Below, in pieces: positions 35,285-42,661 of a stretch of 64,000 nt of DNA (the stretch's first letter is position 1; each line of letters starts with the position of its first letter). This stretch comes from SVTX01 sp964526505 (GTDB taxonomy: Bacteria; Bacillota; Clostridia; Oscillospirales; CAG-272), in assembly GCA_964526505.1 (NCBI GenBank), contig CAZGJC010000002.1, positions 10,866 to 74,865 of the forward strand. Reading direction: 5' to 3'. The notes beneath the pieces were generated by a model. The model did no database searches and was not told where the DNA came from. It saw only the letters and a program-made list of their open reading frames with translations. A program made the translations under genes and the position numbers.

Positions 35285-36460
35285 ATGAGCAAAAATAAAA
35301 AAAGTTGCATAGCCAAAAAAACATCAATAGGCGGTCAGGCACTTATGGAAGGCATAATGATGCGTGGACCCAAGGTTACTGCTATGGCTGTCAGAAATAC
35401 AAGCGGTGAGATAATTGTCGAAAAATCACCGACGGAAATGGCAAATGCACCGAAAATATTCAAATTGCCTATATTCAGGGGAATATATAACTATATATAT
35501 TCGATGAAAACAGGTTCGAAATATTTAATGCGTTCGGCAGAACTTTCCGGTCTTGCAGAACTTGAAGAAGAACTTCAACGAGAGAAGGCTGCTAAGAAAG
35601 CGAAAAAGAAATGCGTGCCGGCAGACAACGGTGTAACAGACGAAACGAAATGCTCGGAAAGGGAATTGCCGAGTGATGAAAATATGTCTTGTTGTGACGC
35701 TGATGGGCGAACCGACGATGTGGAAAATGTAAAATGTAATAAAGACAGTGAATCAGATACCGATAAGAAAGGAAAAAACAGTTCGTTTTTAACGACTCTG
35801 GTGATGATAATAGGAGTTGTTTTGGGTGTTGTTCTTGCAATAGGACTCTTTGTTGCACTACCTGCGTACATTTATGAATTTATAAAGAAGATTCCGGCAA
35901 TCGGAAATACGCAAAACCTTGCTCTGAAATCTCTTTATAAATCTCTTTTTGAGGGAATAATTCGTATTGTTTTGCTTGTCGGATATATGGCGTCAATCGC
36001 CCTTATGAAAGATATCAGAAGGACGTTTATGTATCATGGAGCAGAACATAAAACCATATTTTGCTATGAAGAGGGACTCGAACTTACAGTTGATAACGTG
36101 AGAAAACAACGTAAATATCACCCGAGATGTGGAACAAGTTTTTTGATTCTGATGGTACTTGTAAGCATATTTATTTCATTTTTTATAGATCCCGTATATG
36201 CTTTAATTACCGGTAGTCCCGAAATGCCCACACTTATGCGAGTGTGCCTAAAATTGCTTCTTATCCCGTTGATTGTCGGATTGGGATATGAACTTATAAA
36301 ATTTGCTGGTAAGCACGACAATATTGTTACGAAAATAATATCTGCACCCGGAGTTTGGCTTCAACACATAACGGTTTACGAACCGACGGATGATATGATT
36401 GAATGTGCAATAGCGGCAATGAAAGAGGTCATACCTGATGATGAAAGTGATAAGTGGTGA
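35285..36460 (+). CDS. YqhQ-type DUF1385 membrane protein
   Basis: Conserved Firmicutes membrane protein of unknown function. The N-terminal block IGGQALMEGIMMRGPKVTAMAVR is the family signature; a charged, poorly conserved insert follows (about residues 95-165, rich in Lys, Glu and Asp, with several Cys). Then membrane helices begin near residue 172, with the conserved MYHGAEHKTIFCYE and KYHPRCGTSFL motifs and three or four more helices. It has 391 residues. In other clostridia it precedes prmC and prfA; here prfA is 30 kb away and YwlG follows with a seven-base overlap region. Confidence 0.87.
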   Translation: MSKNKKSCIAKKTSIGGQALMEGIMMRGPKVTAMAVRNTSGEIIVEKSPTEMANAPKIFKLPIFRGIYNYIYSMKTGSKYLMRSAELSGLAELEEELQREKAAKKAKKKCVPADNGVTDETKCSERELPSDENMSCCDADGRTDDVENVKCNKDSESDTDKKGKNSSFLTTLVMIIGVVLGVVLAIGLFVALPAYIYEFIKKIPAIGNTQNLALKSLYKSLFEGIIRIVLLVGYMASIALMKDIRRTFMYHGAEHKTIFCYEEGLELTVDNVRKQRKYHPRCGTSFLILMVLVSIFISFFIDPVYALITGSPEMPTLMRVCLKLLLIPLIVGLGYELIKFAGKHDNIVTKIISAPGVWLQHITVYEPTDDMIECAIAAMKEVIPDDESDKW

Positions 36461-36465
36461 TTATA

Positions 36466-37050
36466 ATGGATAAAGTTTATTTGAATGCCAATGCCGAAAT
36501 TGACGAATCTATGAAAATAAATATAGAAAAAAATGCCACAATTGCCATAAGCGAATTGCTTGATGTGGCAAAATTAAGCCGTGGGGATATTTTGGTGGTT
36601 GGCTGTTCTTCATCTGAAATCATAGGCAAGACAATCGGGAAAAATTCAAGTTTCGAGGCCGCAAAAACACTTTTTGACGTGATATATTCACAACTTACGC
36701 AAGCGGGTATATATATAGCGTCACAATGCTGCGAACATCTTAACAGAGCGATTGTTATAGAAAAAGAGGTTGCGGAAAAGTGCGGATATGAACCTGTTTG
36801 CGTTGTACCTCAGCCTAAGGCTGGTGGATCATTTGCAACAGTAACATATCAAAGTTTGAAAAATCCGGTTGTTGTAGAACACATTCGGGCATCTGCCGGT
36901 ATAGATATAGGGGGAACTCTTATAGGTATGCATCTGAAAGAAGTTGCTGTTCCTGTTAGACTGTCAATATCTAAAATTGGCGAGGCAAATATTATATGTG
37001 CAAGAACACGACCCAAATTTATCGGGGGATCACGAGCGTGTTATGAGTAA
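36466..37050 (+). CDS. YwlG/TIGR01440 family protein (UPF0340)
   Basis: Conserved Firmicutes protein of unknown function, 194 residues from the ATG at 36466 (a GGTGAT site precedes it; the frame opens at a GTG at 36454). Family blocks visible are GDILVVGCSSSEIIGKTIGK, GIYIASQCCEHLNRA, VVPQPKAGGSFATVTY and the closing GGTLIGMHLKEVAVPVRL. The structure in this family has been described as similar to sugar-phosphate or lyase folds, but no activity is assigned. Its stop codon lies inside a perfect 32-base palindrome that marks the border of the accessory island. Confidence 0.88.
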   Translation: MDKVYLNANAEIDESMKINIEKNATIAISELLDVAKLSRGDILVVGCSSSEIIGKTIGKNSSFEAAKTLFDVIYSQLTQAGIYIASQCCEHLNRAIVIEKEVAEKCGYEPVCVVPQPKAGGSFATVTYQSLKNPVVVEHIRASAGIDIGGTLIGMHLKEVAVPVRLSISKIGEANIICARTRPKFIGGSRACYE

Positions 37051-37067
37051 TATTACTCATAACACGC
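37036..37067. repeat. Perfect 32-base palindrome over the end of the YwlG gene
   Basis: Arms 37036-37051 and 37052-37067 (GCGTGTTATGAGTAAT and its reverse complement) match without error; the YwlG stop codon sits at the centre. As RNA it could form a hairpin with a small loop, but no T-run follows, so terminator function is weak. It is also the left border of the decayed element. Confidence 0.85.
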
Positions 37068-37119
37068 ATATATTTATCTTCAAACGTGGTGGAGAGAATA
37101 GGTTTGTCTCTCGATATTC

Positions 37120-37149
37120 AATTATACAAAATCAAAATTTTGTATAATT
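37120..37149. repeat. Perfect 12-base inverted repeat
   Basis: AATTATACAAAA and its reverse complement separated by six bases; a third partial copy, TTTTGTATAATT, recurs near 37431. Confidence 0.8.
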
Positions 37150-37214
37150 TAGAGAACCCTTATACCGTAAGGCTTTCATACATTTCTTGATAATTTCTTG
37201 CCACCTCGAAAAAA

Positions 37215-37249
37215 TTGCACAGGTCAACAAATGATTTGTGCAGGTTAAC
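37215..37249 (+). repeat. Iteron-like direct repeat, period 21
   Basis: TTGCACAGGTCAAC (37215-37228) and TTGTGCAGGTTAAC (37236-37249) match at 11 of 14 positions. A period of two helical turns is typical of plasmid iterons. Confidence 0.45.
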
Positions 37250-37317
37250 GCATTGTTGAGTTGCTATTTTTCTTTTCACCGTAAGGGTTTTTCCGCTCTA
37301 TACAATCAGATGACCGC

Positions 37318-37345
37318 TTACACAAGGTCAAGTGAACTTGTGTAA
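37318..37345. repeat. Nine-base inverted repeat
   Basis: TTACACAAG and CTTGTGTAA separated by ten bases, followed by TTTTG; could be an origin hairpin or a weak plus-strand terminator. Confidence 0.55.
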
Positions 37346-37484
37346 TTTTGAAGAATTGTCCCAAAATATTCACTCAAACACGTAAAGGCTTACACCGTAA
37401 AGGAAAATGCAAACCCCAAACAGAAATATTTTGTATAATTCACATCAAGTTAATTATAAGTTCATATAATATCTAAAATTAAAG

Positions 37485-37540
37485 TGCAAAAAAATAGCCG
37501 TAACTCTTGCCACTGTGTGGTAACGTTACGGCTATTTAGT
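37485..37540 (-). terminator. Terminator of the XRE regulator gene
   Basis: Thirteen-base perfect stem AAATAGCCGTAAC / GTTACGGCTATTT (37492-37504 and 37525-37537) with a smaller GCCAC/GTGG hairpin in its loop. On the minus strand it is followed by seven T. It overlaps the stop codon of the XRE gene. Confidence 0.82.
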
Positions 37541-37915
37541 TTCATTTGTAACTTGTTGTGTTATCTGTTGGTTTATTTCTGTCTTTTCGGATGGTGTTTT
37601 CCCTTGTTCAAAGTCATAAACCATTGTCATAAATCTATGCTTATCTTTTCTTTCTAACCCTCGGTATATTCTCAATATGTCTTGTTCATCTTCGTTCTTT
37701 TCTTGAATAATATCTTCCGATAAATCATCGGCAAAGAAGTCCATTACTTTGCAATTTAATTGATTTGCTAATTTAATAAGTATTTCTTGTTTGGGTAATG
37801 AGCCGTTATTCCATAAACTAACCTTCGACGTGCTAAGCCCTAATTCCTTGCAAACTGACGTTGGATTTGTTCCATTTTTTTTGCAAATATGTTTTAAATT
37901 TCTCGCAAAATCCAT
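37532..37915 (-). CDS. XRE-family regulator of the decayed element
   Basis: Cro/C1-type DNA-binding protein of 127 residues. The N-terminal helix-turn-helix is visible: ARNLKHICKKNGTNPTSVCKELGLSTSKVSLW (about residues 4-35), then PKQEILIKLANQLNCKVMDFFA. The C-terminal half is acidic and ends in a Gln- and Thr-rich tail, presumably for dimerisation. It is transcribed away from the broken Rep gene, the classic arrangement for a replicon repressor; similar GATTTATGGATTTT- and AATTATGGATTTG-like sites lie at the two gene starts. It appears intact. Confidence 0.85.
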   Translation of the reverse strand: MDFARNLKHICKKNGTNPTSVCKELGLSTSKVSLWNNGSLPKQEILIKLANQLNCKVMDFFADDLSEDIIQEKNEDEQDILRIYRGLERKDKHRFMTMVYDFEQGKTPSEKTEINQQITQQVTNETK

Positions 37916-37953
37916 AAATCAGAACTCGCTTTCAAAAAAATTCTAAAAAACCC

Positions 37954-37982
37954 TTGACGAATCTATGATGTAGAGTTATAAT
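37954..37982 (+). promoter_or_regulatory. Sigma-A promoter for the Rep pseudogene
   Basis: TTGACG (37954-37959), 17-base spacer, TATAAT (37977-37982), 40 bases before the Rep start, still intact although the gene is broken. Confidence 0.78.
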
Positions 37983-38021
37983 GTAATTGCAATTCTAAAT
38001 TATGGATTTGAGGTGCTAAAA

Positions 38022-38458
38022 ATGCAATCCAAAGATTACAAAGACTTACTTGACGAATTTAACAAGAACCAAAAGCGGATAAATAAACGTCAAGCGAAAA
38101 AAACAGACGTATCCGAAGAAGTGAGCGAAACACTTGAACCCGTCAAACCCACTTCATCGGATAATAAAGCCTTTCAAGAGAAACGTTCAAGAAGTTTCTG
38201 CATAACTACGTATATTGAGCGTAATGCCCTCTAAAGGTTCTTAAAGAGTTCGCAGTGGCTCAGACATTGGGCATACTGTGAACACGATAAGGATACGGAC
38301 GAAAAAGGAAACCTAAAACGTCGCATATTCACGTTATATTATACACGTATAATTCAAAAACGTCAAGTGCCGTTAAGAAACTTTTTGACCGTTATTCTGC
38401 ACAAATTTATTACGGTACAGGCATTGAACCGCAAAATACTCTTGTTAAGTCGATATAG
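38022..38458 (+). pseudogene. Broken HUH-type plasmid replication initiator (Rep)
   Basis: Reading from ATG 38022 (GAGG upstream), the frame holds a basic N-terminal region and RSFCITTYIERNAL, then a TAA at 38232. The same frame continues as WLRHWAYCEHDKDTDEKGNLK to about 38318. It then shifts by one frame to SHIHVILYTYNS, KKLFDRYSAQIYYG and LVKSI, stopping at 38458. EHDKDTDEKGNLK followed by HIHVIL is the order seen in RepB/Rep_2 rolling-circle initiators: the metal-binding His-hydrophobic-His (HUH) block. The region after LVKSI, including the catalytic Tyr, is missing, so the gene is both disabled and truncated. Confidence 0.75.
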
Positions 38459-38467
38459 ATATATATA

Positions 38468-38719
38468 TTATTGCTCATCGATAGAATTTTCTATATCTTT
38501 TCTAACAAGTTGACGGAAGTATTCGGATTTTTGAGGTTGTTTTTCGATATGTTCAAGTATATCGTTATCTTTGGGGATAAACAGTCTTATTGTGACTGTT
38601 TTTGAATGAAGTTTATTATATTCCGCTCCTGCCCTGTAACCTGTGCGTTTGGCATATTCTCTTTGTCTTGCGTTTTTTCTCTCTCTTGCTTCTTCTTCGG
38701 TATAAATCTTTTTTGCCAT
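38468..38719 (-). CDS. Ribbon-helix-helix protein of the mobile-element type
   Basis: Basic protein of 83 residues. The N-terminal half is highly charged (IYTEEEARERKNARQREYAKR), and the C-terminal half, KTVTIRLFIPKDNDILEHIEKQ then KSEYFRQLVRKDI, has the strand-helix-helix pattern of CopG/Arc-like repressors. Proteins of this kind are very common in Firmicutes plasmids and integrative elements. AAGAGG lies seven bases before the ATG. It faces away from the small-RNA promoter, whose -10 region overlaps its own probable one (TATTAT on the minus strand at 38777-38772), so it may regulate both. Confidence 0.7.
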   Translation of the reverse strand: MAKKIYTEEEARERKNARQREYAKRTGYRAGAEYNKLHSKTVTIRLFIPKDNDILEHIEKQPQKSEYFRQLVRKDIENSIDEQ

Positions 38720-38747
38720 TGTTGAACCTCTTTTTTTAAATTTTGTC

Positions 38748-38776
38748 TTGCTTTTTTGTTGTACCTATGGTATAAT
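38748..38776 (+). promoter_or_regulatory. Sigma-A promoter of the small RNA
   Basis: TTGCTT (38748-38753), 17-base spacer, TATAAT (38771-38776). Confidence 0.65.
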
Positions 38777-38782
38777 ATGTTT

Positions 38783-38855
38783 GGCAGAAAGGGCGTAAGC
38801 AAGAACGCCCAATCTGTCGGATTGTGTTTTGGCTCTACTTCGGTAGAGCCTTTTT
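38783..38855 (+). ncRNA. Probable small structured RNA, about 73 nt
   Basis: A promoter at 38748-38776 and a strong terminator at 38831-38855 frame a stretch with no reading frame. The transcript would fold into three consecutive hairpins: GGGCGT/ACGCCC (38791-38796 with 38805-38810), CAATC/GATTG (38810-38814 with 38820-38824) and the terminator stem GGCTCTAC/GTAGAGCC closed by a stable TTCG tetraloop. It matches no RNA family I recognise. Plasmid elements often encode small RNAs that control copy number, but no complementarity to the Rep leader is obvious. Confidence 0.55.
38831..38855 (+). terminator. Terminator of the small RNA
   Basis: Perfect eight-base stem GGCTCTAC / GTAGAGCC with a TTCG loop followed by TTTTT. 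Confidence 0.9.
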
Positions 38856-38878
38856 AAATATCATCCACAATGGGATAC

Positions 38879-39568
38879 TTATTTCATAAGGTGCTGAACC
38901 GTATATCCGCCATCCACGTAAATGACGTTTCCTGTTGTATATGATGACGTCATATCGGTAAAATATTTAACCGCACCGAAAATTTCATCTATGCGTCCAA
39001 GTCTACCCATCGGTATACGAGATAAAAATGCACTTACGCTGTTATCATTTGCATTTTCAATGTCAGGTGTATTATTAGACATGAATGCATAAACGATTGT
39101 ATTGATCTTGATATCGTACTTTCCGAGTGTTAATGCCGTTTTTCTTGCGGAATTTATCACTATATTTTCAATGCCACTGCCGATAATATCCTTGGGACAT
39201 ACGTTAATGATTGAACAACCGATTTCTCCCGACATATCGTTTACAAATACATCATTTGCCGATAATAGTGCGTCACAATCATTTTCACTGTAATGATTTC
39301 CAATGCAGTTCACAATTACGTTGCATTTTCCGAGCTCGGACAAAATGGAATTATGGGCATTAGCTATTGTTTTAATTTGATTGTAGTTGCATATGTATGC
39401 TTTCGCAATTCCGCCAAATGTACATATTTCATCAGATACCCTTTTTGACATACCATTATCATTATCCAGCATAGCAACCACATATCCGTTCTTTGCCATT
39501 TCTTTTGCGATTAACGTGAAAATCGAGTCGCTATGACCCATAATTACGCAAACTTTATTCGTTATCAT
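38879..39568 (-). CDS. SDR-fold oxidoreductase relative lacking the catalytic tyrosine
   Basis: Short-chain dehydrogenase/reductase fold, 229 residues from the ATG at 39568 (GGGAAG upstream; the frame opens at 39781 but that part overlaps the opposite promoter). The first strand VCVIMGHSDSIFTLIAK stands for the TGxxxGIG cofactor loop but has lost two glycines. NCIGNHYSEND resembles the NNAG block, and the end SSYTTGNVIYVDGGYTV is typical SDR. The YxxxK block reads NSARKTAL, so the Tyr is Asn while Lys is kept. A true reductase function is doubtful. It may bind a nucleotide or protein partner instead. Confidence 0.75.
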   Translation of the reverse strand: MITNKVCVIMGHSDSIFTLIAKEMAKNGYVVAMLDNDNGMSKRVSDEICTFGGIAKAYICNYNQIKTIANAHNSILSELGKCNVIVNCIGNHYSENDCDALLSANDVFVNDMSGEIGCSIINVCPKDIIGSGIENIVINSARKTALTLGKYDIKINTIVYAFMSNNTPDIENANDNSVSAFLSRIPMGRLGRIDEIFGAVKYFTDMTSSYTTGNVIYVDGGYTVQHLMK

Positions 39569-39601
39569 TTTTATCAACTTCCCTGTTATTTTATTACCAA
39601 A

Positions 39602-39630
39602 ATTATAACATACAAAAATACAAAAGTAAA
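39602..39630 (-). promoter_or_regulatory. Sigma-A promoter for the SDR-fold gene
   Basis: Minus strand TTTACT (39630-39625), 17-base spacer, TATAAT (39607-39602). Confidence 0.62.
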
Positions 39631-39680
39631 TACTTTTTGTCAAAACACCATCAAAAATCCAAAATTTGATTACAATAAAC

Positions 39681-39709
39681 TTGCAATAATATAAAAAATA
39701 GTGTATAAT
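39681..39709 (+). promoter_or_regulatory. Sigma-A promoter for the MBL-fold hydrolase gene
   Basis: TTGCAA (39681-39686), 17-base spacer, TATAAT (39704-39709), 32 bases before the start. Confidence 0.75.
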
Positions 39710-39741
39710 AAAAGCATAAATCCATTTTGGAGGACAAATAT

Positions 39742-40530
39742 ATGAATTTATTGTTTTTAGGCACAGGTGCTGCGGATACACAGATACAACTCTATGAAAA
39801 CAGCAAGAGTTTCAGGAGAAATTCAAGTGCAATTGTTAACGATGACCTTTTAATTGATCCGGGTCCGCATGTTTTTCACTATGCAGAGCATAACAATTGT
39901 GACCGGTTATTTGATAATGTAAAAAATATTGTGGTAACGCATTCTCACTATGACCATTTTAATCCGCAAAATTTCAAAACAATATACGAAAAGACGCATT
40001 GTACGCTGTGGGCTGACAAGGCATGCATAAGAAGACTTGCCGAGGCATTCGGCAATGAATTTGCCGACTCCGTAAAATTTGTTGAGATGCATCCATTTAT
40101 TACATATGATATCGGTAATTATAAAGTGACGTCGTTACCGTCCAACCATGCTACTCCCGACACGGAAGAGACGACACGTGTATTGCTTATCGAGGACGGA
40201 ACGAGAACACTTTACTATGGTTGTGATTCTTCTTGGATTCCTACCAAAACATGGAATTTCATAAATAAGAAATCTATAAACACGCTGGTTTTGGAACTCA
40301 CATGCGGAACACTTGCATATGATGACTGGCGTTTATTTGAACATAATACGATAGATTCCTTGACTTTGATGCTTCGTATGTTTAAAAAATACAATTGTTT
40401 TGCTGATGACGTTAAATACTATACGTCTCATATGGCTGTTACGTTGCATGGAACTCACGAAGAACTCGAAAACATTCTTTCCGAGTATGACGTAATACCT
40501 GCATACGACGGAATGCAAATTTCAATTTAA
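39742..40530 (+). CDS. Metallo-beta-lactamase-fold hydrolase
   Basis: Zinc-dependent hydrolase of 262 residues; ATG 39742 follows GGAGG. The first strand LLFLGTGAADTQIQ and the ligand motif VTHSHYDHFNP (HxHxDH, about residue 72-77) place it with the PhnP / RNase Z-like branch. LPSNHATP supplies the next histidine and TLYYGCDSSWIPT a later aspartate, and TSHMAVTLHGTHEE the last histidines. PhnP cleaves cyclic ribose phosphates; this protein's substrate is unknown. Single gene between its own promoter and terminator. Confidence 0.83.
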   Translation: MNLLFLGTGAADTQIQLYENSKSFRRNSSAIVNDDLLIDPGPHVFHYAEHNNCDRLFDNVKNIVVTHSHYDHFNPQNFKTIYEKTHCTLWADKACIRRLAEAFGNEFADSVKFVEMHPFITYDIGNYKVTSLPSNHATPDTEETTRVLLIEDGTRTLYYGCDSSWIPTKTWNFINKKSINTLVLELTCGTLAYDDWRLFEHNTIDSLTLMLRMFKKYNCFADDVKYYTSHMAVTLHGTHEELENILSEYDVIPAYDGMQISI

Positions 40531-40566
40531 TGAATGATAATTTAATGAATGATATTAATGATAAAT

Positions 40567-40600
40567 GGCAGAGAGATAACTTCCCTCTGCCGTTTTTTGT
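40567..40600 (+). terminator. Terminator of the MBL-fold hydrolase gene
   Basis: Stem GGCAGAG / CTCTGCC (40567-40573 and 40585-40591) followed by GTTTTTTG. Confidence 0.82.
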
Positions 40601-40659
40601 TTGATAAAAGCTACCAAATGTCCCTTGTGATGCGAAGCATGGTGGCTTTTGAAATATCT

Positions 40660-42459
40660 TTATTCTTGGATTTCGGTTATAGAGTATTTGGCTTTATAAG
40701 AATTATACAATTCAGTATACTCGGCACTTCCGGATTTTACTTTGTGTAAATATTCGTGCAAGTCAAGCGTTTCGTGTTTGGACATTTCTATAAGGCATCC
40801 GGCAATGTTTGAACAATGGTCGGATACACGTTCAAGGTTTGTGAGAATATCCGATAGTATAAATCCGTGTTCTATGGTGCATTCACTCTTTTGAAGCCTT
40901 ATTACGTGGCGTGATTTGATTTCATCTCTAAGATAATCTACAACCTGTTCGAGAGGCTCAACGGTATACGCTTTTATTATATCATTATGAGCAAATGAGT
41001 CTTGCGTTATCGACAGTATTTCGTCCACGGCACCATACATTGAGTGCAATTCTGTATTTGCACCGACCGAGAAGGTGATTTCTTTATCATTTATTTCTTC
41101 TGCGGACTCCACTACGTTAACTGCGTGGTCTGAAATTCTTTCAAAATCGCCTATCATATGGAGCAATTTAGTGAGTTCATGGCTGTCGGTTTCATCCATA
41201 TCTCTGGAAGACAGTTTTACAAGGTATGAACCGAGAATATCTTCATATATATCCACTTTATCTTCTACGTCACGTATATTTTGGGCTGTTCTTTCATCGT
41301 ATTTATCGAGGAGTCCGATTGAAAGACGCATGGCATTCATTGAGAGTGTTGCCATTTGCGACGCAACTGTTCTGCACCTGTCTATTGCAACAGTAGGCGT
41401 ATCAAGCAAACGTTCGTCAAGCATATTCGTAAATTCGTCGCCTTTTTTGTCAGTTCCTCTGATCGTTGCAACTGCAAGTTTTTCGAGAAGTTGGCTAAAC
41501 GGTGCAATTAAAATTACCGATAATATTTTAAATATCGTATGAACCATTGCAATGCCCCACATATTTATCGAGTGACCGTCTGCAACGTGGAAAATGTTAA
41601 ATATGCCTGTTATATTCAAAATCCAGCCGACGAGATAATACATTCCAAGCCAGAAAATAACGCCTATGATATTGAAATACAAGTGAATTGTCGCCGCACG
41701 CTTACCGTTTTTATTTGCACTGACAGATGAAATCATAGCCGTGATACACGTACCTATATTTTGACCGAGAATTATCGGCATTGCCATACCGTATGTGATT
41801 GCACCGGTTGTGGAGAGTGCTTGTAGGATACCTATTGACGCCGAAGATGATTGAACGATTGCCGTGAGTATTGTTCCTGCAAGAACGCCCAATATCGGAT
41901 TATTGAATAACGTAAGTATTCCCGTGAAGTTTGGATCGTTTTTCAGACCACTGACAGCACCGGACATCAAATCCATACCCACCATAAGGACGGCAAATCC
42001 CATAAGAATATTGCCAAAACTTTTCTTTTTGTCTCTGTTTGAGAACATTATAAGGCATATTCCCACAAGTGCAAGAATCGGCATCCATGCATCGGGTTTG
42101 AGCCATTCTAAAATGGAAGTTGCTCCCGAACCTCCGCTGATTCCGTTTAACGCCGTCAGCCAAGCGGTAACTGCCGTTCCGACATTTGCACCCATTATAA
42201 CTCCAACCGCTTGTGAAAGAAGCATGGTTCCGGAGTTGACAAATCCAACAACCATTACAGTTGTTGCAGATGATGATTGAATTATTGCAGTTACGCCGAG
42301 ACCTAAAAGAAATCCTTTGAATTTATTTGAAGTCAGATTTCCGAGAATGGTTTTTAATTTTCTGCCTGCACTTTTTTTTAGTGCATCACCCATAGCGTCC
42401 ATTCCGTAAAGAAACAGAGCCAGACCGCATATCAACTGCAAAATATCAAAAATGCCCAT
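40660..42459 (-). CDS. Na+/phosphate cotransporter family protein with PhoU domain
   Basis: NptA/YjbB-type transporter of 599 residues. The two inverted Na/Pi_cotransporter repeats are marked by AIIQSSSATTVMVVGFVNSG (about residue 60) and AIVQSSSASIGILQALS (about 210), both with the QSSSA substrate motif, in an eight-to-nine-helix membrane part. From about residue 340 a cytoplasmic PhoU-like helical domain follows (MIGDFERISDHAVNVVESAEE and LERVSDHCSNIAGCLIE). It probably takes up phosphate or helps export it. A sigma-A promoter and GGAGG site precede it. Confidence 0.9.
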   Translation of the reverse strand: MGIFDILQLICGLALFLYGMDAMGDALKKSAGRKLKTILGNLTSNKFKGFLLGLGVTAIIQSSSATTVMVVGFVNSGTMLLSQAVGVIMGANVGTAVTAWLTALNGISGGSGATSILEWLKPDAWMPILALVGICLIMFSNRDKKKSFGNILMGFAVLMVGMDLMSGAVSGLKNDPNFTGILTLFNNPILGVLAGTILTAIVQSSSASIGILQALSTTGAITYGMAMPIILGQNIGTCITAMISSVSANKNGKRAATIHLYFNIIGVIFWLGMYYLVGWILNITGIFNIFHVADGHSINMWGIAMVHTIFKILSVILIAPFSQLLEKLAVATIRGTDKKGDEFTNMLDERLLDTPTVAIDRCRTVASQMATLSMNAMRLSIGLLDKYDERTAQNIRDVEDKVDIYEDILGSYLVKLSSRDMDETDSHELTKLLHMIGDFERISDHAVNVVESAEEINDKEITFSVGANTELHSMYGAVDEILSITQDSFAHNDIIKAYTVEPLEQVVDYLRDEIKSRHVIRLQKSECTIEHGFILSDILTNLERVSDHCSNIAGCLIEMSKHETLDLHEYLHKVKSGSAEYTELYNSYKAKYSITEIQE

Positions 42460-42512
42460 TTTTGCCTCCGATGTTTTTGTTTTCGGTATAGTAAAAGATT
42501 GTATTTGTCTCT

Positions 42513-42541
42513 ATAATACAACATTTTCTTTCGCTGTGCAA
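42513..42541 (-). promoter_or_regulatory. Sigma-A promoter for the Na/Pi transporter gene
   Basis: Minus strand TTGCAC (42541-42536), 17-base spacer, TATTAT (42518-42513). Confidence 0.68.
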
Positions 42542-42574
42542 GCATTTATTTGTTAAATTTTATTATTTTGTCCA

Positions 42575-42617
42575 ATTTGATAAATAAAATAACCGCCCGA
42601 AGATGTTTCGGACGGTG
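42575..42617 (-). terminator. Terminator of the Cys-rich protein gene
   Basis: Stem of about nine pairs with one mismatch (42593-42601 and 42607-42615), followed on the minus strand by TTATTTTATTT. Confidence 0.7.
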
Positions 42618-42661
42618 TTCGATTTCCATGGAATCCATTTTTTATTTGTTTTCTATTGTAT

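Larger units (their letters stand above)
37051..37490. other. Gene-free stretch with iteron-like repeats and palindromes, possible old replication origin
   Basis: No reading frame with a ribosome site is seen. It holds an AATTATACAAAA inverted repeat (37120-37131 / 37138-37149), copies of ACCGTAAGG or near it (37164, 37278, 37394, and CGTAAAGG at 37381), a 14-base direct repeat with period 21 (37215-37228 and 37236-37249), and a TTACACAAG inverted repeat (37318-37326 / 37337-37345). On the minus strand an open stretch of about 45 codons (about 37296-37160) ends in LTV but has no start signal. Confidence 0.5.
37051..38878. mobile_element. Decayed plasmid-like integrated element
   Basis: An island between the housekeeping YwlG gene and an SDR gene. 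It contains a minus-strand XRE regulator, a divergent Rep gene broken by a stop and a frameshift, iteron-like direct repeats, several palindromes, a ribbon-helix-helix gene of the mobile-element type and a probable small RNA. No integrase, relaxase or partner transfer gene remains, and I see no target-site duplication. The exact ends are not defined by the sequence; the coordinates are simply the limits of the flanking genes. Confidence 0.6.

Noticed and set aside
37051..38878. Prophage or transposon
   Set aside because: No integrase, transposase, terminal inverted repeats or phage structural genes; the Rep relic points to a plasmid.
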